NCBI GenBank assembly: GCA_022573485.1
Contig: JACZTW010000015.1
Coordinates: forward strand, 1 to 22,417
DNA: 22,417 bases
Source: Planctomycetota bacterium
GTDB lineage: Bacteria; Planctomycetota; Phycisphaerae; UBA1845; CAIVHJ01
Reading direction: 5' to 3'
The number at the start of each line of letters is the position of its first letter. Within the stretch, counting starts at the first letter, position 1. The translations under genes were made by a program, and so were the position numbers. Positions 14,040 to 21,298 of this stretch are shown here, one piece after another. The notes under the pieces were generated by a model. That model made no database searches, was not told where the DNA came from, and saw nothing but the letters and a program-made list of their open reading frames with translations.

Positions 14040-17000
14040 ATGAATGTCAAAAACCTCCGCATCAAGTTTCTGTTTGTTGTTGTTCTTGTCGCGATGGCGT
14101 TGCTGGCGCTTTATCCACCGGACAAGAAACTCAAGCCGGGCATCGACCTCGCCGGTGGGCACAGCTTGCTGTACGAAATCGACACGACCGGCCTCGAGGG
14201 CACACAACTTGTCAACCTTGCGGAAAGGATCATCACTCAACTCCGTAAGCGCGTGGATCCGAACAGTCAGCGCAACTTGATATGGCGGCCGGTGGGCAAC
14301 ACGCGCATCGAGATCCAAATGCCCGCCTCCACCGGCAAGGTCCGGGAGGTTCGCAAGGCTAGCGACGATGCGATCGCTCAACTCCTCGAGCTAAACGTAC
14401 CTTCGAGGAGCGTGATCAACGCTACTCTGCAATCCACGCCCGCCGAAGAGCGTGCCGCGGCGCTGACCGCGTTCAACAAAGGTGTGGAGTCGCGCAATGC
14501 GCTGTTTGCCGAATTGGCGGACGCCTACGAGAACTACCGCAAGATCAGGGCCGGCGAAGTGGCGCCGGAGGGGGATGAAAACGAAGTCAGCGCGTTCAAC
14601 AAGTACGATCAGGCCCTGAACACGGTGCTCGCGACCAGCCTGTCGCGAACTCGCCTAGCGGACGTGCTGGACCTCGGCAAAGGCGACAAGCGCGAGGAGC
14701 AAGTTGCGAAGCTCAAGGTGCGCTTTCCCGCATATGCCGCCGGCCTGGACGACGTGATCGAGAAATACGACCTGTGGGCGAAAAGCAGGAGCCTGCTGGA
14801 AGATCCGGAGGACTTGAAGCGCCTGTTGCGGGGGGCGGGCGTGCTGGAATATCGGATCATGGCCAAACGGAACCAGAGCAATCCTTCACGCCTCGAGGCC
14901 ACCGAAGCGGCCTATGCTCTGCCGCTGGATGACTTCGTGCAGCAGTTGCAGGAGCGCGGCCCCAGGCCGAAACCGGGACAGCCGTACCAGTGGTTCAAAC
15001 TGCAAGATCCCGTCGGGTTCATACGGGCCAAAGACATGGAGGATTTCCGCAGCCGATTTCGCGCATATCCCACCGTGATCATCGAGGAATACGCGGAAGA
15101 TTATTACGTGCTGGCCTACGCTGTTCCGGACTACACCCTGCTGGCCAGCTCGGAGCGCAAATGGAAGCTGACCAGTGCGCGCGCCACGCGCAATTTCAAT
15201 ACCGGCAAGCCGATTGTGCAGTTCGAGCTGGATCCGCCCGGCGGCGACCTGTTCGGTGATTTGACGGGCAGGAACGTGAACAAGCAGCTCGGTATGTTCC
15301 TGGACAATGAGTGCATGTCCAGTGCCAATATCGCATCGAGGATCGGTCGAAGCGGCATCATTGAGGGTGAATTTTCGCAGGCGGATGTGGCCTATCTGGT
15401 AAACACGCTTGAAGCGGGCTCCCTGCCGGCCCGGCTCAAGGAACCTCCGCTCAGCGAGCGGAGTATCGGATCTTCACTGGGCCAAACCAACCGGACTCTG
15501 GGCTTGAAAGCTGCGGTGGGGGGGTTGATCGTCGTCGCGGTGTTCATGCTGGTGTACTACATGCTCTGCGGGCTGGTGGCCAATGTGGCCCTGATCATGA
15601 ACGTGATCTTCGTGCTCGGGGCGATGGCCGTACTGCAGGCGACGTTCACCTTGCCGGGCATTGCCGGGCTGATCCTGACGCTCGGTATGGCCGTCGATGC
15701 CAATGTTCTGATCCTCGAACGCATCCGGGAGGAGACCCGCCGCGGGGCCAGCCTCAAGATGGCCATCAAGAACGGCTACGAGAAGGCCTTCAGCACGATC
15801 CTTGATGCCAACGTCACGACGCTGATCACCTGCGTGATTCTTGGTTACGCCGGCAGCGAGGAAGTCAAAGGTTTCGCAATCGTTCTGGGGCTCGGTGTGG
15901 TCTTCAGTATGTTCACGGCGCTGTTCGTGACGCGGATTATCTTTGCCGCTCTGGTCCAGAGCGGCCTCGTCAAGTCACTTCCGATGCTGCAATTGATCGG
16001 CGTGCCTGACATACAATGGATCGGTCTCCGGCGGATCTTCTGGCCGGTGTCCATCATACTGGTCGGCGGTGGGGCGGCGCTGTTTGCTTTCGAGCACCGA
16101 AACCACAAGTCCAACATCTACGACATCGAATTCCTGGGCGGCACTGCCGTGACCATCGAGTTTCAAGACGGCGTGACCAAGAGCGACGAAGAAGTGCGCA
16201 TGCAGATTAACGGGCAGGGGCCGGCAGATGCGGATCCAAGCTCGGCGGCCGGTTGGCTTCGCTTCGCCGCTGACGACATTCAGAGTTTCGAGATTAGGCA
16301 AGGTACGCAGGCGGGCGTCTTCGAGATTCGCAGCCAAAAGCTCAACGCCCAGCAGTTGGAAATGGTGGTCAAGGCCGGCCTGACTGACGACCTGGAACCG
16401 GCGGCGCGCGGCGGCGTCGAACGCATCGACTCACACGCCATTCGCATCGCCACGAAACTGGACCTCCAGTACGACAACGCGAAGTTGGAAGAGGGCTTGG
16501 CCCGCAGTGAAACCTACCTCAAACAGGCCGCCGCAAAGCTCGCCAGCGCCAGAGTCGTTGTGGCCTGGGACAGTATTGAGGATCGTAGCGAGGATCCCGA
16601 TACGTTCGACATCAACACGACCGAGACCAACAAGGAACTGGTCCGCCAATCCATCATCGCAGCGATGGGGGGCGAACTGGAGATTCAGAACCCCATTGAT
16701 TACGTCGTGCGCACCGATCCCCGCACAGCGCCGCAGGGGTACTATCCCATCCACAGAGAGGATATCAGTTCTACCGAATTGCGTTTGGCGCACATTATCG
16801 GGGGCGAGACGTTGGCGGCGGTCGACGGGTTCCACGGCGGCGTGGCGATCGTGTTCGATGAACTTCGGCCCCCGCAGACCGAAGCCGAGTTGATCGACCG
16901 CCTGCACAGCGCACGCTTGCTGCCTGAGTTCGAGCAGTTTGCCTATCGACAATTCAAAATCGTCGGTCTGGAGACCGCAAGCGAGGACGCGGGTTTGCCG

Positions 17001-17894
17001 GCCGAACAGCGCCGGCTCAGCAGCATCGCATTGCTGGTCACGGATGAGAATCTGGTGTACGAGGATGATCCTGTGTTGTGGGAATCAGACTTGGCGAGTA
17101 AGGAGTTGAACCATGCGAAGGCGGCTCTGAGCAGCCAGAAAACGCTGCAAAAGGTCAATCAGTTCGCCCCACAGATCGCTTCTCAAATGACTCAGCAGGC
17201 GATCATGGCCATCCTGCTGGCGATGGTGGCGATTGTGCTCTACGTGTGGGTTCGTTTCGGGAGCATGCACTTCGGGCTGGCGGCGATCGTGGCCCTGGTC
17301 CACGACGTGACGCTTTCGCTCGGCTGCGTGGCGATCAGCTACTATATTTTTCGGGCGTTCGGCGAGAATATCCTGCTGATCCGCGATTTCAAGATCGATC
17401 TGCCGATGGTGGCGGCTTTGCTGACCATCGTCGGATACTCGTTGAACGATACGATTGTGGTGTTTGATCGCATCCGCGAGAACCGCGGCAAGATGAAGGA
17501 AGTCACTCCGCAAATGGTGAACATCAGCATCAATCAGACGTTGTCGCGAACGGTGCTGACCTCACTGACCACGATGCTGGCAGTTCTGGTGATGTATATT
17601 TGGGGCGGCAGCGGAATCCACGGATTCAGCTTCGCCATGATCATCGGGGTCGTGGTCGGTACCTACAGCTCGGTGGCCATCGCTACGCCGCTGTTACTGC
17701 ACCCCATTCTGCTCAAGTGGATCATCAACGCGATCATCGCCGTTGTCCTGGTTGGCTTGGCCTGGTCCATGCAGCAGCCGGAGACTCAGGTCTTGTTCTG
17801 GATTCTGGCGGGACTGTTCGGGCTGGCGGTGCTCTGGAACGAGATCAAGCGCGGCGGCCTGGGCCGGCCTGGTCTGGCCCGTGGAACCGCGTAA
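14040..17894 (+). CDS. secDF: Protein translocase subunit SecDF (fused SecD and SecF, extra long)
   Basis: SecDF uses the proton gradient to pull secretory proteins across the membrane after SecYEG. The fusion is 1284 residues, far longer than the roughly 740-residue Bacillus form. The SecD half has TM1 (about 8-25) then GIDLAGGHSLLYEID, a large periplasmic domain with a charged helical insertion (about 110-270), and TM2-6 (about 485-640) with GMAVDANVLILERIREE. The SecF half has TM1 at about 660-680, IYDIEFLGGTAVTIEF, a long periplasmic region (about 700-1045), and a helix bundle with GYSLNDTIVVFDRIREN. The conserved aspartates used in proton movement are present in both. After the usual last SecF helix there are two further hydrophobic segments (about 1225-1270). 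An AGGA site lies 10 nt before the ATG. No yajC gene precedes it. Confidence 0.95.
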   Translation: MNVKNLRIKFLFVVVLVAMALLALYPPDKKLKPGIDLAGGHSLLYEIDTTGLEGTQLVNLAERIITQLRKRVDPNSQRNLIWRPVGNTRIEIQMPASTGKVREVRKASDDAIAQLLELNVPSRSVINATLQSTPAEERAAALTAFNKGVESRNALFAELADAYENYRKIRAGEVAPEGDENEVSAFNKYDQALNTVLATSLSRTRLADVLDLGKGDKREEQVAKLKVRFPAYAAGLDDVIEKYDLWAKSRSLLEDPEDLKRLLRGAGVLEYRIMAKRNQSNPSRLEATEAAYALPLDDFVQQLQERGPRPKPGQPYQWFKLQDPVGFIRAKDMEDFRSRFRAYPTVIIEEYAEDYYVLAYAVPDYTLLASSERKWKLTSARATRNFNTGKPIVQFELDPPGGDLFGDLTGRNVNKQLGMFLDNECMSSANIASRIGRSGIIEGEFSQADVAYLVNTLEAGSLPARLKEPPLSERSIGSSLGQTNRTLGLKAAVGGLIVVAVFMLVYYMLCGLVANVALIMNVIFVLGAMAVLQATFTLPGIAGLILTLGMAVDANVLILERIREETRRGASLKMAIKNGYEKAFSTILDANVTTLITCVILGYAGSEEVKGFAIVLGLGVVFSMFTALFVTRIIFAALVQSGLVKSLPMLQLIGVPDIQWIGLRRIFWPVSIILVGGGAALFAFEHRNHKSNIYDIEFLGGTAVTIEFQDGVTKSDEEVRMQINGQGPADADPSSAAGWLRFAADDIQSFEIRQGTQAGVFEIRSQKLNAQQLEMVVKAGLTDDLEPAARGGVERIDSHAIRIATKLDLQYDNAKLEEGLARSETYLKQAAAKLASARVVVAWDSIEDRSEDPDTFDINTTETNKELVRQSIIAAMGGELEIQNPIDYVVRTDPRTAPQGYYPIHREDISSTELRLAHIIGGETLAAVDGFHGGVAIVFDELRPPQTEAELIDRLHSARLLPEFEQFAYRQFKIVGLETASEDAGLPAEQRRLSSIALLVTDENLVYEDDPVLWESDLASKELNHAKAALSSQKTLQKVNQFAPQIASQMTQQAIMAILLAMVAIVLYVWVRFGSMHFGLAAIVALVHDVTLSLGCVAISYYIFRAFGENILLIRDFKIDLPMVAALLTIVGYSLNDTIVVFDRIRENRGKMKEVTPQMVNISINQTLSRTVLTSLTTMLAVLVMYIWGGSGIHGFSFAMIIGVVVGTYSSVAIATPLLLHPILLKWIINAIIAVVLVGLAWSMQQPETQVLFWILAGLFGLAVLWNEIKRGGLGRPGLARGTA

Positions 17895-17945
17895 GATCGT
17901 TGGCGGCAAAGACTTAGCTAGGCCATGGGCCTGCCTCGCAATAGA

Positions 17946-17975
17946 TTGCCTTTGCGGAAACATTTGGTGTATACT
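17946..17975 (+). promoter_or_regulatory. Sigma70-like promoter of the thioredoxin gene cluster
   Basis: TTGCCT (17946-17951) and TATACT (17970-17975) are separated by 18 nt. The expected transcript starts near 17982, giving a leader of about 40 nt that carries a GGAG ribosome site (18012-18015) 6 nt before the ATG. This is a conventional arrangement, unlike the leaderless ones upstream. Confidence 0.5.
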
Positions 17976-18021
17976 GAGATAGTGTTTTTGCGTAACGCCG
18001 GGTAGCCATTCGGAGACAGTC

Positions 18022-18648
18022 ATGCGAACCAATCGATTGGGACTTGTTATCGCGCTGGGCCTGTTGTTTGTGTTGCCGACCAAAGCCTACGCCGACGGCG
18101 ATATCTTCGCCGATCTGACGCTGGAGGCCGCCTTGGCCAAGGCGGGTGAGACCGACAAGATGGTGGTCATTGACTTCTTCGCGACTTGGTGCGGGCCATG
18201 CAAGATGATGGACAAGGAGACTTGGCCTCATAAAGACGTCGTCGCCTGGGTCGAGAAGAATGCGATCTTGATCAAGGTCGATGTGGATAAAGAAGAGGCC
18301 GTGGCGAAGGAATTCAACATCACGGCGATGCCCACCGTTGTGTTTCTGAAGGCCGACAAGTCTGAGATCTCTCGCTTCGTGGACGCATACTCGGCGGCCC
18401 AGTTTGTCTCCTTCGCCAACAAAGTGCTCTCCGGCGATGCGCCGCCTCCCGGTGGTGCATCGAGTGGCGGGGACTTCAGCAGCAGGGGGCGAAACGCGCC
18501 GGCTTCCCAAGGCGCAGTTGCGAAGATCCCAACGATGGGCGGCCTGAGTTCCGATAAAGCCTACTTGCGTTGGATCGCCATGTTTGCTCTGGCGGCCGTA
18601 GTTTGCGTGAGCTGCTTCAAGAACCCCAAGCGATCCCACAACAACTGA
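18022..18648 (+). CDS. Exported thioredoxin-fold protein with C-terminal membrane anchor
   Basis: The protein is 208 residues. A signal peptide (about 1-24, site after AYA) leads into a thioredoxin domain (about 27-136) with DFFATWCGPCK (catalytic C57 and C60) and the cis-proline AMPT (P104). A Gly/Pro/Ser-rich linker (about 139-175) follows, then a C-terminal hydrophobic segment (about 183-198) and a basic end (KNPKRSHNN), so the C-terminus stays in the cytoplasm. The WCGPC form and the KETWPHKDVVAWV helix resemble DsbD-gamma or thioredoxin-7-like periplasmic reductases. It probably reduces or exchanges disulfides in envelope proteins, but lacks the DsbD electron-transfer membrane domain, so its reductant is unknown. 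GGAG lies 6 nt before the ATG. Two small exported-protein genes follow at 21 nt and then 4 nt. Confidence 0.88.
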   Translation: MRTNRLGLVIALGLLFVLPTKAYADGDIFADLTLEAALAKAGETDKMVVIDFFATWCGPCKMMDKETWPHKDVVAWVEKNAILIKVDVDKEEAVAKEFNITAMPTVVFLKADKSEISRFVDAYSAAQFVSFANKVLSGDAPPPGGASSGGDFSSRGRNAPASQGAVAKIPTMGGLSSDKAYLRWIAMFALAAVVCVSCFKNPKRSHNN

Positions 18649-18669
18649 TCCCCCCTGGGAGTCTCGATC

Positions 18670-18951
18670 ATGCGATTCAAGCGATTGGCGATCATGGGCT
18701 TGGTGTGCCTCAATTTGGTCCTGCTGGCCGGCTTGGTGATTCTCAGCTATGACTTGCCGGAGGCGCTGGCCCAACAACGCGGCGGCGGCAAGTATGCGGT
18801 TGTCACCGCCCAGTACACCGGAGGCTCCGACGCCTTGTACGTGCTTCACACGCAAAAGAAAGTGCTCTTGGCCATCATTCCGGCGCAGAACCAGTCGGGT
18901 CGGATCGGATCCATCACGACTCGCGATGTCTCTGGGGATCTGGGGCAATAG
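18670..18951 (+). CDS. Small exported or anchored protein, paralogue A
   Basis: This 93-residue protein has basic MRFKR, a hydrophobic segment (about 7-26) and a possible signal-peptide site after ALA (about 34). The rest is a short, mostly beta-strand domain: KYAVVTAQYTGGSDALYVLHTQKKVLLAI. GGGAG lies before the ATG. It begins 21 nt after the thioredoxin gene and ends 4 nt before the next gene, so all three are probably one transcript. The domain resembles that of the following gene product (Y-x-V/L-V/L-T, D-x-LY-x-x-x-T-x-K), suggesting tandem duplication. I do not recognise a named family. The beta-strand look suggests a small periplasmic domain. No cysteines remain in the mature part, so it is not an obvious thioredoxin substrate. 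Confidence 0.72.
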   Translation: MRFKRLAIMGLVCLNLVLLAGLVILSYDLPEALAQQRGGGKYAVVTAQYTGGSDALYVLHTQKKVLLAIIPAQNQSGRIGSITTRDVSGDLGQ

Positions 18952-18955
18952 TCCG

Positions 18956-19270
18956 ATGGACAGACAAACCTATGCAATCGGCTGCTTGAGCTTGTCGGCG
19001 GTGATCCTCCTCGCCGGCCTTTTCGTCGTCGGTGCGCTTGAGACCCAGCGTGCCGAAGCCTCAGACATGCTCTCCACGGCCGGCCCCTACATCTTGCTCA
19101 CCGGTGCCGTGAGCACGACCAACGATCTTGTGTACTTGATTGATACACGTAAGGGTTTCATGGTCGTCTACAAGCTCAACGAGACGACGCATGAAATCGA
19201 GCGCACGGATTTCCTCAACTTCGGTGAAGGCGCTGACGACGCCAACAAACGGCAAAGACCCAAGCCGTAG
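18956..19270 (+). CDS. Small exported or anchored protein, paralogue B
   Basis: This 104-residue protein is read from ATG 18956, 4 nt after the preceding stop. The frame is open further upstream, but that part overlaps paralogue A and looks non-coding. It has an N-terminal hydrophobic segment (about 7-28), a possible signal-peptide site near AEA-S, then PYILLTGAVSTTNDLVYLID followed by a TRKGFMVVYKLN strand, and a polar, basic tail ending KRQRPKP. The core aligns with paralogue A over about 40 residues (YILLTG with YAVVTA, DLVYLIDTRK with DALYVLHTQK). There is no clear Shine-Dalgarno sequence, consistent with translational coupling. Function is unknown. It is the last gene of the thioredoxin cluster and converges on the regulator gene across about 150 nt. 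Confidence 0.7.
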   Translation: MDRQTYAIGCLSLSAVILLAGLFVVGALETQRAEASDMLSTAGPYILLTGAVSTTNDLVYLIDTRKGFMVVYKLNETTHEIERTDFLNFGEGADDANKRQRPKP

Positions 19271-19380
19271 CCCCATATCCGAACCGAACCGTTCTATGAA
19301 CATTTGAATTGCCTGCGCAGAGTAGTTTGCCTCCCAATGCAACAGAACATACCTTATGGGACGTTGGATTTCGTGTTTGA

Positions 19381-19406
19381 AAAGCGGGCGATTGCCGGGC
19401 GTTTTG
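19381..19406. terminator. Possible bidirectional terminator between convergent genes
   Basis: AAAA, then an imperfect GC-rich hairpin centred on GGC-GATT-GCC with bulges, then TTTT. It lies between the small exported-protein gene and the convergent regulator gene, where a two-way terminator is expected. The stem is short and bulged, so confidence is low. Confidence 0.3.
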
Positions 19407-19419
19407 AAACGACGCGCAG

Positions 19420-19953
19420 CTATTGGCGACGCTGCGGCTTGGCTCTTGCGAGTTTCGGCAGCAGCACCGAGAGCACAGTCAATCGGTTTCCGAGTTCGGT
19501 CAGCTCGTATGTATCGCGGGTTTTCGGGCCGATCAGGCGGGCCAGCCGCAATTCAGAGATGTGGTGATACAGCGGGCCGGCCTTCAACTGCGTAGCCGAC
19601 AGCAGATGTTGATAGTTGGCGGGCCCTTCGAGCAAGCTGTGCAGGATGGCCAGTCGGTGAGGATTGGCCAAGCCTGTCATCAGAGTCGCGATTTCAGCCC
19701 GATCCGCTCCACGGACCATTCTACGGGCTGCCTGGGCGGCAGTGTCCTCCACGGATCCGTTGTTCTTGCGGTGCGCGAGCAGGCTGTCCACCCGTGCTTC
19801 GATCCATTCTCGCTTGCCGTCCAAAGCGTGCGTGATCCGCAGCACACAATTCCAGCCGGTGGCTGATCGTGTCATCTTGGCGGAACTGCTCGATCGCCGG
19901 CTACGTGCTTTGGGATACTTGGGTTTACTTGGCTTGCGTGGTGATTTCTTCAT
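19420..19953 (-). CDS. Winged-helix (ArsR-like) transcriptional regulator with basic N-terminal tail
   Basis: The protein is 177 residues from ATG 19953. The first 30 residues are extremely rich in Lys, Arg, Ser and Pro (KKSPRKPSKPKYPKARSRR) and are probably disordered and DNA- or RNA-binding. A helical middle section follows (about 35-105). The C-terminal part is a winged helix-turn-helix: ANPHRLAILHSLLEGPANY, then a recognition helix region AGPLYHHISELRLARLI and a wing ending in TYELTELGNRL. This matches the ArsR/HTH_20-type fold. There is no metal-binding ELCVC-type motif, so it is probably not a metal sensor. The frame is open to 20121 but that part overlaps the likely promoter and is not convincing. 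Two 12-bp direct repeats lie 25-76 nt upstream and may be its own operators. Targets are unknown. Confidence 0.75.
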   Translation of the reverse strand: MKKSPRKPSKPKYPKARSRRSSSSAKMTRSATGWNCVLRITHALDGKREWIEARVDSLLAHRKNNGSVEDTAAQAARRMVRGADRAEIATLMTGLANPHRLAILHSLLEGPANYQHLLSATQLKAGPLYHHISELRLARLIGPKTRDTYELTELGNRLTVLSVLLPKLARAKPQRRQ

Positions 19954-19977
19954 GACGTCTTCGAGTCTTCTTATCGA

Positions 19978-19989
19978 CTGGAATACTGT
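19978..19989. repeat. Direct repeat copy 1 upstream of regulator gene (possible operator)
   Basis: CTGGAATACTGT on the plus strand. It matches the copy at 20018-20029 in 11 of 12 positions (12 of 14 if extended by two bases). On the minus strand it would overlap a possible -10 hexamer AGTATT (19987-19982) of the regulator gene. Confidence 0.45.
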
Positions 19990-20017
19990 TATTTCATGAT
20001 CCCAAGACAATGGTCTT

Positions 20018-20029
20018 CTGGAATTCTGT
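20018..20029. repeat. Direct repeat copy 2 upstream of regulator gene (possible operator)
   Basis: CTGGAATTCTGT on the plus strand, exactly 40 nt from copy 1, so both would lie on the same face of the helix. It sits just upstream of a possible -35 hexamer TTGTCT (20010-20005, minus strand). Confidence 0.45.
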
Positions 20030-20290
20030 AACAGTCGTGGTAGTTGAAGTCGGGTCTTGAGGCTTACGCGGGAAGTCAGGATGCCGACATCGACGGACCC
20101 CGTCTCTCTGTTTTGAATCAACGTGCCGGACTGAGAGCGGCAAGCGTCAACGCGGATGTGAACCTAACATGTTGCCAGTCAAAGGCTTATGGGTTACAAC
20201 GGTAGATCGGCGTCCGGCGTTGCATACTGAATGTGGAGGGATAGCGTGTCGATATTTTAGCAGGATGATCATTCTTATGGACGCTGTCCG

Positions 20291-21298
20291 ATGGCCAAGC
20301 GGAAAAAAGTGAAATCGCGGAGCCGCCAACTGCCGATCGTGCCCGTTCGGTTGCCACGGGCGCCGTTCGTGTCGGTCATCATCCCCGTTTACAACAGTGC
20401 CGACTTCCTAGGCCAAGCCATTGACAGTGTTATGGACCAGACATTTCTGGACCTTGAGATCATCGTCGTGGATGACGGCTCCACCGATCGAACGCCCGAG
20501 GTCGCTGCGCAGTACAGGGACCACATCACGTACATCCGGCAACCGAACGGCGGCAACGCCGCAGCCCGAAACAGAGGCGTCGTCGAAGCTCGTGGGCGGT
20601 GGCTTTGTTTCCTTGACGCCGACGATTTATGGGAACCAAGAAAACTTGAACGTCAACTCCTCGATTTGCTGAGGCATCCCGAATGGATGATCAGTTTTGT
20701 CCGGGCCAGGAAGTTCTTCGAATCAGGCGATAGTGAGCCGATGCCGGAAGATCCCTCGGAAGGCGAATTGTGGGACAGACTCGTCTTCTACCAGCCGTTC
20801 GGCTGCAGTCATTCCGGGATGATGCTCCACTCTTCTTGCTTTGAACGGGTCGGAGGTTTTGACGACGCACTCAGGCTTTCGGTTGATTGGGACTTGTTCA
20901 TTCGTCTGGCAGATCTGTATCGCATGCGGGTGTTGCCGGAGTTTCTCGTCCACCATCGACAGCATTCGAACAACACGACGGGCAATGCGGAACTGCGCTT
21001 ACGCATGTATCTGGCGTGTCTGAGCAAGCATCGGCGGCTGTTTTGCTCGAAGCGCGGGATGCGCAGGCAGTGGCACGAATCCTGCGGGGAGCGTCTGTTT
21101 CGTTTCGGACGTTACTATTTGAAACGCCGCAAATACCACAGATCATTGCCGCTTCTGCTCAAGTCGCTGCGTTTCGGCGGTCGTCACCAGTTCGACGACA
21201 AGCTGAAGCTTCTGGTTGAATGCGGTCTGCGCCGCATTGGAGTCGGCCGATTGCTCGATTGGGCGTTTGGGGCGGCTGGCGTGGGCGGCCGATTATGA
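20291..21298 (+). CDS. GT2-family glycosyltransferase
   Basis: The protein is 335 residues. After a very basic N-terminal stretch (KRKKVKSRSR), a GT-A fold begins with VSVIIPVYNSADFLGQAIDS (about 27-46). It continues with VVDDGSTDRT (about 59-68), GGNAAARNRG (about 87-96) and the metal-binding LDADDLWEP (DAD at about 109-111). WDLFIRLAD (about 200-208) supplies the usual W-D/ED-type acceptor-side motif. The C-terminal 90 residues are rich in Arg and Lys with no membrane helix, so the protein is cytoplasmic, perhaps held to the membrane by its basic surfaces. It likely transfers a sugar during surface glycan synthesis; donor and acceptor are unknown. No Shine-Dalgarno sequence is visible before the ATG. 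It stands alone and its end overlaps the convergent ruvB stop by 6 nt. Confidence 0.88.
   Translation: MAKRKKVKSRSRQLPIVPVRLPRAPFVSVIIPVYNSADFLGQAIDSVMDQTFLDLEIIVVDDGSTDRTPEVAAQYRDHITYIRQPNGGNAAARNRGVVEARGRWLCFLDADDLWEPRKLERQLLDLLRHPEWMISFVRARKFFESGDSEPMPEDPSEGELWDRLVFYQPFGCSHSGMMLHSSCFERVGGFDDALRLSVDWDLFIRLADLYRMRVLPEFLVHHRQHSNNTTGNAELRLRMYLACLSKHRRLFCSKRGMRRQWHESCGERLFRFGRYYLKRRKYHRSLPLLLKSLRFGGRHQFDDKLKLLVECGLRRIGVGRLLDWAFGAAGVGGRL

Larger units (their letters stand above)
19954..20290. other. Divergent intergenic region between regulator and GT2 gene
   Basis: About 337 nt without a convincing gene. It holds the two direct repeats and a weak minus-strand promoter (TTGTCT-17-AGTATT) for the regulator. 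A possible plus-strand promoter for the glycosyltransferase gene is TTGCCA (20172-20177), 17 nt, TACAAC (20195-20200). There is an 8-bp palindrome, ATGATCAT, at 20263-20270. Nothing else stands out. Confidence 0.5.

Noticed and set aside
17920..17932. AGGCC-ATG-GGCCT hairpin after secDF
   Set aside because: It is a 5-bp stem with no T tract and is likely chance in GC-rich DNA.
19304..19567. Small plus-strand reading frame between the exported paralogue and the regulator
   Set aside because: Most of it is antisense to the winged-helix domain and it has no ribosome site or recognisable features.
19954..20121. N-terminal extension of the regulator frame
   Set aside because: It covers the direct repeats and likely promoter, and the sequence is not protein-like. 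ATG 19953 fits better, although its ribosome site is weak.
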